Part shown: piece after piece, positions 24,778 to 35,604 of the stretch
Numbering within the stretch: position 1 is the first letter of the stretch
Layout of the letters: the number at the start of each line of letters is the position of its first letter
Assembly: GCA_033239005.1 (NCBI GenBank)
Contig: BSQZ01000021.1
Span: 7,380,016-7,444,015, forward strand
DNA from: Lamellibrachia satsuma
Lineage: Eukaryota > Annelida > Polychaeta > Sabellida > Siboglinidae
DNA: 64,000 nt
Reading direction: 5' to 3'
The notes under the pieces: model-generated
The model's database searches: none
Told to the model about the DNA's origin: nothing
Seen by the model: only the letters and a program-made list of their open reading frames with translations
Made by a program: the position numbers and the translations under genes

Positions 24778-27700
24778 TGTTGAAAGAATGCATGCATGAA
24801 AACCTTTCCAGTTTTGCCATGTTTGTTTTTAGAAATAAAACGTGTCACGTGTCTTCAACTAGCTTCTTTACAAAGATACCAAGTGAAAACAGAAGTAGCA
24901 AAACAAAACCTAATCATATAGTTATAGCCAGGAAAGCTATTTACTTGAAATATAAATATTTCAACATAGCATATTCAACATATTAAGACATGCAAGAAGC
25001 AACGTTACAAGACAGCACTACACCCAGCAACACTACACCCAGCGACCAATGATATATGTAAGGTTACTGCCTTTTCAACACTACATACTACAAAGTTTAG
25101 CGAAGTAATAAGATATTCATTTTAGACATGCATGAATCAATAGCATGAGAGCACCACACCAAGTGACCAGTTATGTATTGGGCTGACGTCGAATGCAATA
25201 CATAGAGTAAACAGAAGAGCCCATCTCCACAGAAATCATGTCGGTAGGAATATTAACAAGACACCCATCACCACAAAGCAGAGCGCAGAGTTACGAGGTG
25301 CTGGTACTAGCACCTACACCTGGAGCATATCTAGTATAGCTACCAAACTGTTCTCGCGCAGCAGCTCTGTCCACATCCATCATTGCTGCGGACAATGGTG
25401 GTGGCACCTCATGACCACGTAACGATTCTACGAGAGCTGCCTTGTTTTCTGCAATTTGCCTCAGCACAGCAGAAATCATGTCGTGCCCATACACTGCAAA
25501 ATAAAAACAATTCTTAACTAACATTTAACAAACTTGCCTGTGTAATATGTACTTTACAAAAACAGACAACACTGGTTGACGAACACAGTCTACACATTCT
25601 TACCATGAGTTGCAGGAGTCTTTTCCCACCTAACTGAAGGCTCCCCCTTCTTGGCTTTGGAGAAGTAGACTGTCAGTCTCTTCTCGCCATCCTCTCGGTA
25701 TGCCTTCTTCCTGTCGGCACTCTCATTCATGTGCATGGCTGCCAGCATCACTCTGTAGAAAATGTTATCAAAATATATACACGCCATATACTAAACATGT
25801 GCATGAAATTACGGAAGTGCTAATTGAAAGATTAAAATGAATAGGGGGGATTCACCATGTGATATTAATCATGCGGTACTAATGCCCTCGTGAACAGTTT
25901 AGCATCTACAATTCTACATTCACATGTATACTTATTCTACCAAATGTAGATGACTACAGTGATTAAGAATTGAATTGAAACAAATGATTAAGCAAATTAC
26001 ATAGAATAGATCATAAGTGAAACTATGATTAAAATTCCAATTACCTGCACTGCATTGCCATATACTGGAAGGCGGTGTGTTTCGGGACGAAATGTAGGAT
26101 GGTGCTGTGGAATCCTTCCACAGAAGATGTCTGTTCCATGGGTGACAGGTGCTGGACGTCTTTCAGTAGCCAGGTATCCTGGAGGATCTTTTGTAGTAGC
26201 ACCTCTGCTTTTGAACCTAGCAAGCACAACACACGTATTAGGATTATATGCACAAATAATATGAGAGCATTTGCATTGTTAACGAGGACACGCGTACACA
26301 AGTAGTAAATACGCACAATAGACAATATGCATTGTCTGAAAACATGGTACACTAAAACTATAGTACACTCAATTTGGCAATACCTGGTGTCAACCATTTC
26401 TTTTTTCTTCCTGGTGTTGGGATGTTGTCGTGCAGGCATTCTGGAAACAAGATATCGGCATGACCTGTGTGTCTGTTCAGCAGGTGATTCGATAGCGAAT
26501 TCCACTTTGCCAGCATCATTGCACCATCCCCATCCGGTGAGGATGCAGCACACCAGTATAGGTGGTTGATGATGGATTTCTTCCACTCCTTGATGATGCC
26601 ACAGTCTCTCTGCAAAGCCAACTTGTCCAGCTTTTTCCCTAGACCTAGACAGCATGTATGCAACCATGAAACAAGTAATCAATGCCCAGTATTAAGTACA
26701 TTATTATCACAATTCTTCACTTGTTTACATGAAGCCAATGTATACATTTGTTAAGGATAAAATGATTAATTTGTGTTGTGGAATTTATTATATAAAACCT
26801 CATAAAAGGGTGTTAAAACCTTTAGCGATGTGCCAAATATCATAGTAGTGCTTGATGGATTTCTTCTCATCTCTGAGCCACTTGGCGATGCTTCGGTGTC
26901 TATCGGTGACAATGGTCCCGATGTTCACTTTGTTTCGTTCCAGATGGTCCAAACTGCGTTTGAGGCCCTCTGGCTCCATCCAGTAGCTAGACTTCACCTC
27001 GCTGCTCTAAACAAATATATACAAAACAACTAAATCTAGACACCAAATATTTGCAACAGATCGCTTACATGTTGTCAATTTAAAACTTCACGTTAAACCT
27101 TAGCTCATTTATCAATACATCTGATACATTTATTCTGCAATGTATATACAATTTTGGTTTTTAAATTATGTGATTGGTTGATTTTTACATTATATGAATG
27201 CACATAATTATTATTCTACCCTAAGAGGTAACTTCCAATTATGTGTGCACTTCCAGGATATATTAAATACACCTGCTAATCTTCACTAGGTAGGTACGTT
27301 TTAGGGGTTTACCTGTACTAGCTGGACATCAATGACTTTGCCAAGTCGTAGCTCCATCATTGTATACGTGCCATATTTGGCAGAGTGACCCGGACTGTCT
27401 GCCCTCCCATCCCCTCCACGCGTCGCAGTTCCATCCAATTCACCCAGAAGTCGAAACAGGTGTTGCTGCTGTGTTTTTCCAGGCATCAATGATGATAGGG
27501 AACGGTATGTCACTTTGGTGTTTCTCAAAACTGCTTTTGCTTACGAAGGGGACTCTCATGTAGTGAAACATCCTAGAAACCTTGGCATACTGGTTGCCAG
27601 AGAAAAGCAATGCAGCACTGGTCAATACATTTCCTATATACATGCGGTCCACCTTAGGCTGGCTCGCCCATGTTCTCTCGTATGGACACTCTGTGCACTG

Positions 27701-28440
27701 TTGTTTAACTGTAATGGCAGTGCCAGTCCTAGGCTTTAAAGTATCAGTTGAAAATACAACATTGCATGGGCCCGTACACAGCACACATGCAACAAACAGA
27801 CTTTCCAAAGATGTACGGACACCAGAAACATATCGTCTTCATTTGAGGATGTTTGTGAACTCGGTGCATACCTGAAAAAAAATACGTTGGTTTTATGAGG
27901 AAACACGTGATATTTCATTTAATGGCAATGGTTTGACATAAAAGATAACAAAATACACATTATACACATGATACACATGCCCGTACGATTTGAACCTTAA
28001 AAACAGTGCTCATGACCAAACATTAATTCACTTTCATTTGCACCTGTTTGCAAATCAACTACTTACTCTCCTTCTATTTGATCCTCTTCCAATGCTTCTT
28101 CCCGTGAGAGGTTAGATGGATGGTAGTCCAGGTCCACGCTAGCCTCTTGTTCCCCCACTCTTATGGGACTGGGAAGGGGACTGTCTACATGGGGGAAGAG
28201 CATCCTGCCTTGCTTCTTCTTAGGGGTTGATGTCAGCACACCTGCAGTTTCAGCGTCGGGCTGTGTTCCTGGAGGAGGGTCTACACGGGATGGTCCAGGC
28301 GTCACCGTTGGTAGAATTCTAAAATTTATATGGTGTGTCCATTACGAAAACCACATGTGGTTAAACTAGAGAGCAAGGTTTGGTGAAGGATAAGATTAAA
28401 GCAAATGACTAAAAACTGTTATGTAATACACCTATAAGAA

Positions 28441-28444
28441 GAGT

Positions 28445-28492
<48 letters not shown>
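28441..28492. repeat. (AT)n microsatellite in a transposase intron
   Basis: Short AT run between exon 4 and the split exon 3. Confidence 0.9.
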
Positions 28493-28493
<1 letters not shown>

Positions 28494-28540
28494 CATATTG
28501 CATTTGATATTTACCCTTCCATCTTTTCATCGAGTAGAAC

Positions 28541-29767
28541 CTGGGTGCGAGAAGTCCTGGGCTGAGGTCCAGGCAGATAGTTTTAGTTTTGAGTGTAGGG
28601 GATGCGCAAGGATGAAGGAAGGAGTTGGAAGAGCTGAGGCTGCTCGTTGTGGCAAGGGTGGGATGGGAACAGGGGGTTGTGCCAGTAGTTCCGGTGGGGG
28701 AACTGTAGACGATAAAGTGGGGAAAGACACGAGAGATGCTAGGGAGAGCTCACCTCAGCCTGGGAGGAAGCTGAGAGGAGGGAAGGTGACAGGTCATAGG
28801 GAGACAGGACGTAAGGAGACGGGAAGGAAAGGAACGGGAGGGAAGACAACCAGAGTGAAGGAGAGGGGAGTAGGGGAGACAGGAGGGAAGGAGAAGGGAG
28901 TGGGGGAGACGGGAGGGAAGACAACCGGAGTGAAGGAGAGGGGAGTAGCGGAGACAGGAGGGAAGGAGAAGGGAGTGGGGGAGACGGGAGGGAAAACAAC
29001 TGGAGTGAAGGAGAGGGGAGTAGGGGAGACAGGAGGGAAGGAGAAGGGAGTGGGGGAGACGGAAGGGAAAACAACCGGAGTGAAGGAGAGGGGAGTGGGA
29101 GAGACAAGAGCAAGGAGTGGGAAGTGGGGAGACAGGAGGGAAGGGGTCAGGACAGAATGTGATGGAGGGGATCGAAAGGAAGAGTTATTCTGCAGCAGTG
29201 ATAGAGGGGGTGAGGAAGAGAGCGAGGGTGTTTGTGGGGGATTCGATAGTTAGGAAGACCGACAGAGTCTTAAACAAGGGAGATGATGTGGTGGTCTGCT
29301 TGCCTGGAGCCAAAATAGAGGCGATAACTGAGAGGGTAAAAAACATCGTAGACTCGGGTAAGGGTGGATCTGTTTTAGTACACGTAGGGACAAATAACGT
29401 AGAGAGGGAGGGTACAACTGCCATAGTTAGGAAATATAGGCAGTTGGTCAGAACACTAAAACAGACACGGGTTGAGCAGGTAATACTGTCAGGGATTTTA
29501 CCTGTAATGGGCAGGAGGGGTCACAAATATCGAAATTGTCGGGGGATGGCAATTAACATGTTAGTCCAGAGGCTGTGTAGGGAAGAGGAAGTTGGATTTG
29601 TGGATTTATGGGGAAGTTTTGTTGGGAGGGCAGATATGTACATGAAGGATGGGCTTCATTTAAGTGGAAAAGGGGCGGCAGTATTCGCGGACAAACTTTC
29701 AGCAGCAGTAGATAGCGACTTGGGTACAATGACAAATATTTTTGGAAGTAAACATTCTTTAAACTAG
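28541..29767 (+). pseudogene. CR1 E ORF1: basic repeat linker plus SGNH/GDSL-type esterase domain
   Basis: Reading CEKSWAEVQADSFSFECRGC starts inside a Cys-rich finger. Then follow ~3.5 copies of a 25-residue repeat (GGKTTGVKERGVGET, GGKEKGVGET). After a frameshift near 29115 comes an SGNH-like hydrolase: VFVGDSIVRKTD (nucleophile Ser in GDS), VLVHVGTNNVE (GTNN), ILSGILPV, and DGLHLSGKGA (catalytic DxxH). Esterase domains of this kind are known in CR1 ORF1 proteins. It ends TCT TTA AAC TAG; see the slippery site. Confidence 0.85.
29758..29767 (+). promoter_or_regulatory. Candidate -1 ribosomal frameshift site between ORF1 and ORF2 (copy E)
   Basis: TTTAAACTAG: the heptamer T-TTA-AAC is in the ORF1 zero frame, directly followed by the ORF1 stop TAG. 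Slipping back one base gives TTT AAA CTA GAA GTG CAG, which is the ORF2 frame. A G6 tract and possible weak pairing lie downstream. Identical in copy F (61893-61902 on the minus strand). Confidence 0.65.
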
Positions 29768-29769
29768 AA

Positions 29770-32641
29770 GTGCAGGGGGGTTACCTAGAGGTGTCTCAAG
29801 CAGAACAAGAGGCCACTAGCACAGATAAATCAATATCAAATCATCCAAAAAACATCTCTGAAAAGGGTTATAGATGCGTATGTTTAAATGCAAGGAGCAT
29901 AGTAAATAAGAAAAACGAATTAAACATTATGGTAGAAGATATTGACCCTCACATAATTGGTATAACTGAATCATGGGCCAACATAGATATAACATATGCT
30001 GAATTAGGACTGACAGGATACGTAATGTTTAGGAAAGATCGAATAGGAAGAAGGGGCGGGGGAGTTATTTTATATGTTAAAGAATCTATTCAGGCTTATG
30101 AAATAAAACTAGAAAGGGAAGCAGATTGCGATGAAGCTGTTTGGTGCAAAATTGTTTCAAGAAATTCAAAATTAACTATTGGATTAGTTTACCGAAGTCC
30201 AAACATAAACGAAGAGGACAACACAAAAATAAAAAACGCTATAAAGGAAGTTAGTAAAGGGGAATGTATCATAATGGGAGATTTTAAACATGGACACATA
30301 CAATGGAATTCTCTAGAGAGCACAGGGATTGAGGATCAACAATTTCTATGTTTAATCCAGGATAGCTTTCTTACTCAGCACGTACTAGAACCAACCAGGG
30401 GAGAAAATGTATTAGATATAGTTTTGTCATCACAAAAAGAATTAGTGGACAATGTAAAAATATTTGAACCATTGGGTAATAGTGACCATAATCAAATACA
30501 TTTTGACATCAATGTAAAATCAGAAAGTAAAAATAAGAAAACGTACAAGAGAAACTTCCACAAAGGTAACTACAAAGATATGAGAAAATATTTAGCACAG
30601 CTAGATTGGAATAACATGCTGATGAATAAGACCGCAATTGAATGTTGGAATATTCTAAAATATGAAATTGAGAGTATCATCGATAAATTTGTTCCCTTCC
30701 GAAAACATGGAAAACGGTGTAGAAAGAAACACTTGTCAAAAGAGGCTATTAGAAAAATAATGTTAAAACAAACTATGTGGAGGGTTTATAGGCGTACCAG
30801 AAAGGAAGAAGACTATGCAAAATACAAAGAGACACTTAATGCAGCTACAACTGAAATCAGACAATCTAAAAGAAGCTATGAGCAAAAACTGGCATGTAAC
30901 ATAAAAATGACAGCAAGAGTTTTTATGCATATGTCAGGAGTAAACAAAACGTACAAGACAAGGTTGGACCTCTAGAAGACAGTGCTGGAAATATAATATC
31001 ACAGGGGTTTTTAATGGCGGAAGACCTAAATGGTTACTTCAGTTCAGTGTTTACCAAAGAAGATATTAGTTCACTACCAGTTGCTGATGCTAAATTTCAG
31101 GGGGCTAAATCTGAATATTTAGGACCGTTAGTTGTAACTCCAGAATTGGTAGCTAAGAAAATAAAGGCAATGAAGGATAACAAATCACCGGGAGTGGATG
31201 GGATTCCTCCAAAATTACTAATGGAAACAGTAGATCAAATCAGTATACCACTTGCAAGAGTATTCAACTTGTCATTAAAAGAGGGAGTTGTTCCGTTTGA
31301 ATGGAAAGAAGCAAACATCATACCATTATTTAAAAGGGTTCGAGAAATAAGTCAGAGAATTACAGACCAGTGAGTTTAACGTCAGTGATTTGTAAATTAT
31401 TAGAAAGGTTAATTAAAGACCATATGGTGGACTTCCTCGTTAAGCATAAATTATTAAATTCATCTCAACATGGATTCCTTAAAGCGAGGTCATGCTTAAC
31501 AAATGTGTTATGTTTTTTGGAAGAAATCACTAAGTGGATAGACGTGGGATCGCCAGTAGATATTATCTACTTAGATTTTCAAAAAGCTTTTGACAAAGTG
31601 CCACATCAAAGATTGCTACTTAAATTAAAAGCCCATGGTATCGGGGATAGCATAACTGACTGGATAGAACAATGGCTGACTGACAGAAGACAACGAGTTG
31701 TAGTAGATGGAGAAGTTTCAAATTGGAAATCGGTTTTGAGTGGGGTACCTCAAGGATCAGTATTAGGACCTATATTATTCTTAATTTATATCAATGACTT
31801 GGACGACAGTATAACAAGTAACGTACTGAAATTTGCGGATGACACAAAACTGTTTAGAAAGGTTAATACTGATGGTGATAAACAACATTTACAAAACAAT
31901 CTAGACAGATTAGTGAAATGGTCTGAGAAATGGCAGATGCTATTCAATTTTGGGAAATGTAAATGCCTACATACAGGACATGGGAACTTGAATGTAAACT
32001 ATAAAATGGGAGATACTCTTCTGGGTACTACTGTAAAAGAAAAGGACTTAGGAGTTACAATAAGCGCTGATATGAAAGTTTCAGAGCAGTGTGGTATTGC
32101 AGCTTCAAAGGGTAATCAAATTCTTGGATTGATTAGAAGAAGCATAACATACAAGGGAAAAAAGTTAATTATACCTCTTTATAAAGCAATAGTTAGACCT
32201 CATTTAGAATACTGTATACAAGCATGGAGACCATATCGTAAGAAGGATATAGATACGCTTGAACGCATACAAAGGAGAGCAACTAAAATGATTCCAGAAC
32301 TTAGAGACCTTAGTTATGAAGAACGCCTGAAAGAATGTGGTTTAACAACTCTAGAGACAAGGAGGTTAAGAGGAGATCAGATTGAAGTTTTTAAGATATT
32401 GAATGGGTATGAAAATATTGATAGAAATATGTTTTTCTCACTCAAGAAGGATAGCAGAACTAGAGGACATGAGGTAAAATTAGTAAAGGATCAATGTAGA
32501 TTGGACATCAGGAAGCACTCGTTCTCACAGAGGACAATAAATGAATGGAACAAATTGTCTACAGATTGTGTAACTGCTAGCAGCGTGAATATGTTTAAAA
32601 ACAAGGTTGACACATATATCAAGAGGGCGGGTTATAAGTAG
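29770..32641 (+). pseudogene. CR1 E ORF2: AP endonuclease plus reverse transcriptase (two frameshifts)
   Basis: Endonuclease motifs LNARSIVNKKNELN, ITESW, GGGVILYVKES, VYRSPN, IMGDFKHGHIQW (the usual Asn after DF is Lys here) and GNSDHNQIHFD in 29770-30975. RT motifs DNKSPGVDGIPPKLL, YLDFQKAFDKVPHQRLL, GVPQGSVLGPILF, KFADDTKLF and LGVTISADM follow in 31014-32641. Single-base losses in A-runs at ~30906 and ~31346 shift the frame. There is no ATG before the endonuclease; the first in-frame ATG is ~50 codons in. Confidence 0.93.
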
Positions 32642-32738
32642 GTGAACATTGTTGGACTCTCGATAAGCCAATGGCTTCCTTGTCCACTTGCCATCTGGGC
32701 CTTTGGCTTGGATGGCAAATCTTGTTAAATCTTGTTAA
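32642..32738 (+). repeat. CR1 3' UTR: hairpin and tandem decamer tail
   Basis: Contains TTGCCATC - loop with GCCTTTGGC - GATGGCAA (stem 8 bp plus a small inner hairpin), followed by ATCTTGTTAAATCTTGTTAA. The same arrangement ends copies A, F and G; copies B, C and H have a different loop. Confidence 0.85.
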
Positions 32739-34107
32739 CTATAGGAGCATCATCAGAAAGACTTTCCTTGGTCTGTGTGCTGGCAGACCTTGTTTCCAGC
32801 TTCGCTGTACACCCTGCATTACACAACAGAGACGTATATTTAAATCATGACTCAGATTATATTCACAGGTTGTTCTTATTCATGTATTTTCTCATTAATT
32901 ATTTGAACCTATTATGGTAGAAATAACAAATTATATTGCGTTATAATTCACTAAAATAAGTAATTTGCCATCAAAAGTTTTATTACAAGTTACTAAAATG
33001 ATTTAGATGTCTTATGATCACCTTTGCTACGCATGCTTTGTCGAGTCTGAACAGCACGAGGCATGGTGTGTTTAGGAGGAGACTGGTGTATAGCACAGGT
33101 ACATGTGCAACCAGAAGTTCCAAAATCTTGCGATTCCTCCTCAGGCTGACTCTCCTCGCCTCTATCTGTTGACTCGATACTGCTTATTGTACTGGTGGTG
33201 GTCTGCAGCTTTTTGTCTTCAAGTCTCTGGACAACGTAATAATGCGAATGTTTAAATGTGTTAAAAATTACAACATTGGGATTGTACATTTTATTTCGAA
33301 CATATGCACACTATAAGCATTCTGAAACGCAACAGCAATCTACCAAAATTATTAAATGAACACCAGTCAGACAAGCTTAGTGGGAGACTGCACATACTCA
33401 TTTAGACAGATATCTCACAGCCACATTCCAACATCTAACTGGTAAACATGTGCTGGACCTGGCTAATGGTCTTCTTGACCTACTGAGTCTGAGTACTGAC
33501 ACTGACAGGCTAGGCTAGGGCCTATATATAGGCGTAGGACTAGGTATGTATGACTATGGATATAACTGTCATGTCATAGAAACATGAATAATAATTTGAC
33601 AAATACATAATATGGTAACCAAGAATAGAATCTTAGGTAGATGTGCTCACTTGAAAACAACACATAATTTTAACTTTTAAGCTTACCCGGTGGGCTGACA
33701 GTTTCACCAGGGCAGCACTTCGTTTTCTTTTTCGCCTCTTTGGCTTCGGTTCGTCACCGCTGTTCGTCCTGTGAGTGCTGGCACAGACTGATGGCACCGC
33801 ATCGTCATTCAGTACAGGTTTTTTGCTAAACCCCAACTGATGTTGAAGAGAGCGATCAAAATCAGATCGAAGAAAGTGGGCGGAACACAATATCGAGTGC
33901 GCCGACGGCCCGGTCCAGTCAGCTCGTTTCATGCGAACGAAACGATTCCAAAGCGCACACCTTTTCCTATCCTTCATAGGAAATTTATGTAGACTTACTG
34001 TCTCCGATGTTTGATTGGAACATCCACCCGCTACACAGATTCTAGGCATGTTTTGAGTCAACTGTCAGCGCGCTCAACAATGTTTACAATGCGGTAGTCT
34101 ACGATGA

Positions 34108-34127
34108 GTTCCCGCTGCTACGTCACG
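34108..34127 (-). promoter_or_regulatory. Subterminal 20-bp motif, right copy
   Basis: Reverse complement is CGTGACGTAGCAGCGGGAAC, identical to 23271-23290. It sits 46 bp before the transposase ATG at 34061. Confidence 0.6.
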
Positions 34128-34305
34128 CGACCGGAAACACCCGAAGCTTGCCGAATGGTTTGCTGTGTGCGGCGCATCTCAAACTGTGATCTTAATTACC
34201 GCCTTGTTAATGATAGAATGAGGAGGTAATGTGACAGACTGTCAAAAATGGTTACTGATATATAAATGATTTATTCTATGCGGTAAAATCGTGACTTAAA
34301 AATGA

Positions 34306-34318
34306 TTGGGCTTTTACT
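34306..34318 (-). repeat. Right terminal inverted repeat
   Basis: TTGGGCTTTTACT, followed by TTAA; pairs with 23090-23102. Confidence 0.92.
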
Positions 34319-35604
34319 TTAAGGAAATTGTTGAGCAAATTAGTACACCACTTGCAAAATTGTTTAACTTTTCACTAGAAGGAGGAATAGTTCCTTCAGA
34401 ATGGAAAGAGGCAAACATTACGCCGCTATTTAAGAAGGGATCGAGGAACAAGCCAGAAAATTACAGATCAGTGAGTTTAACATCAGTTGTATGTAACTTA
34501 ATCGAAACATTAATTAGAGACCACATGGTGGAATTCCTTGTAAAACATAAATTAATAAATACATCTCAACATGGGTTCCTAAAAACAAGGTCATGTCTAA
34601 CTAATCTCTTATGTTTTATTGAAGAAATTACAAAGTGGGTAGATGACGGGTCACCAGTGGATGTTGTCTACTTAGATTTTCAGAAAGCTTTCGATAAAGT
34701 GCCACATCATCAATTGTTACTTAAACTAAAAGCCCATGGCATAGGTAATGATGTAATCAACTGGATAGAAAATGGCTTACACACAGAAAACAGACAGTAA
34801 TAGTAGATGGTGATATTTCAAATTGGAAATCTGTTTTGAGTGGGGTACCACAGGGATCAGTATTAGACCCTATACTGTTTTTAATATATATATATAAATA
34901 ATTTGGAAGATGACATATCTAGCAAAGTACTCAAATTTACAGATGACACAAAAGTATTCAGAAAGGTTACTAATGATACAGATAGACAAAGATTACAGGA
35001 TGATCTAGATAAATTACTTAAATGGTCAGAATAATGGCAAATGTTATTAATTTTTGGGAATTGTAAATGTATACACATAGAACATGGAAACAAGGACGAA
35101 GAATATAAAATGGGGGATGCTGTGCTAGATAGAACCACACAAGAAAAGGACTTAGGAGTAACATTTATTGCTGATATGAAAGTTTCAGAGCAATGTGGTA
35201 TTGCTGCTTCGAAAGGAAATCAAATTCTAGGGCTAATTAGGAGAACTATCATGTATAAGGAGAAACAGCTAATTGTATCCCTGTACAAAGCAATGGTTAG
35301 ACCACATTTGGAATATTGTATTCAAGCTTGGAGACCATACCGTAAAAATGTCGTAGACAAACTAGAAAGAATACAACGAAGAGCAACTAAAATGATTCCA
35401 GAATTGAGAGACCTTAGTTACGAAAGTCGCTTATTACAATGTGGTTTGACAACACTAGAGACCAGGATACTAAGAGGAGACCAAATAGAAATGTTTTAAA
35501 TAGTGAATGGTTATGAGGATGTTGACAGGAATATGTTCTTCAAACTTAGAGAAGGCAGTAGAACCAGAGGACATAAAGCAGCGTTAGTTAAGGAGCAGTG
35601 TAGA
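34319..35604 (+). mobile_element. CR1-like LINE copy B, RT part (right of the Kolobok-like insertion)
   Basis: Continues the RT frame of 21640-23089: ISTPLAKLFNFSLEGGIVPS, YLDFQKAFDKVPHHQLLLKL and, after frameshifts near 34780-35040, LGVTFIADMKVSEQCGIAAS, RPHLEYCIQAW and TTLETRILRGDQIEMF. It breaks at ~35604, where inverted CR1 fragment C is inserted, and finishes at 36433-36675. Confidence 0.92.

Larger units (their letters stand above)
28541..32738 (+). mobile_element. CR1-like LINE copy E (nearly full length, lacks first ~40 codons of ORF1)
   Basis: Inserted in coding exon 3 of the transposase with at most a 1-bp target duplication. ORF1 remnant 28541-29767, ORF2 29752-32641, then a 97-bp 3' UTR with a hairpin and two TTAAATCTTG-type tail units. 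By eye it closely resembles copy F. The 5' end is truncated within the ORF1 zinc-finger region (starts at the CTGGGTGCGAGAAG equivalent). Confidence 0.93.
25291..34061 (-). pseudogene. THAP-DDE transposase of the Kolobok-like element (10 exons, broken)
   Basis: Exons on the minus strand: 34061-33687, 33226-33022, 32804-32739 plus 28540-28515 (one exon split by CR1 E), 28318-28067, 27871-27313, 27006-26820, 26644-26384, 26216-26045, 25752-25604, 25493-25291. All intron phases match, giving ~818 residues. Exon 1 is a THAP zinc finger: CVAGGCSN, HKFP, a Trp, CSAHF and the AVPSV box, then a basic KPKRRKRKR stretch. The DDE-like core has GDGRADSPGHSAKYGTYTMM (first D), TDRHRSIAKWLRDEKKSIKH (second D) and SVEGFHSTILHF (probable E). 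Breaks: CR1 insertion in exon 3 and two compensating frameshifts in exon 5 (~27820 and ~27470). Assignment to Kolobok rests on THAP plus TTAA. Confidence 0.85.
23086..34322. mobile_element. Kolobok-like TTAA DNA transposon carrying two genes
   Basis: Bounded by TTAA at 23086-23089 and 34319-34322, with a perfect 13-bp terminal inverted repeat AGTAAAAGCCCAA directly inside. Flanking sequence joins into a continuous CR1 RT reading frame, so both boundaries are certain. Inside are a P2RX7-C-domain gene on the plus strand (23328-24777) and a THAP-DDE transposase gene on the minus strand (34061-25291), convergent. TTAA target plus a THAP-bearing transposase is the Kolobok pattern; piggyBac also uses TTAA but lacks THAP. 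A 4.2 kb CR1 (E) sits in transposase exon 3. Length without it is ~7.0 kb. Confidence 0.9.

Noticed and set aside
27301..27808. Two separate small genes in transposase exon 5
   Set aside because: They are the same exon broken by two compensating frameshifts; the outer phases match the neighbouring exons.
28739..29113. Ser-Pro-rich minus-strand frame opposite CR1 E ORF1 (also 62660-62920 in F)
   Set aside because: Antisense shadow of the coding repeat of ORF1.
23086..34322. piggyBac element
   Set aside because: TTAA target fits, but the protein has a THAP finger and DGR/TDRH motifs and the ends do not begin CCC; Kolobok-like fits better.
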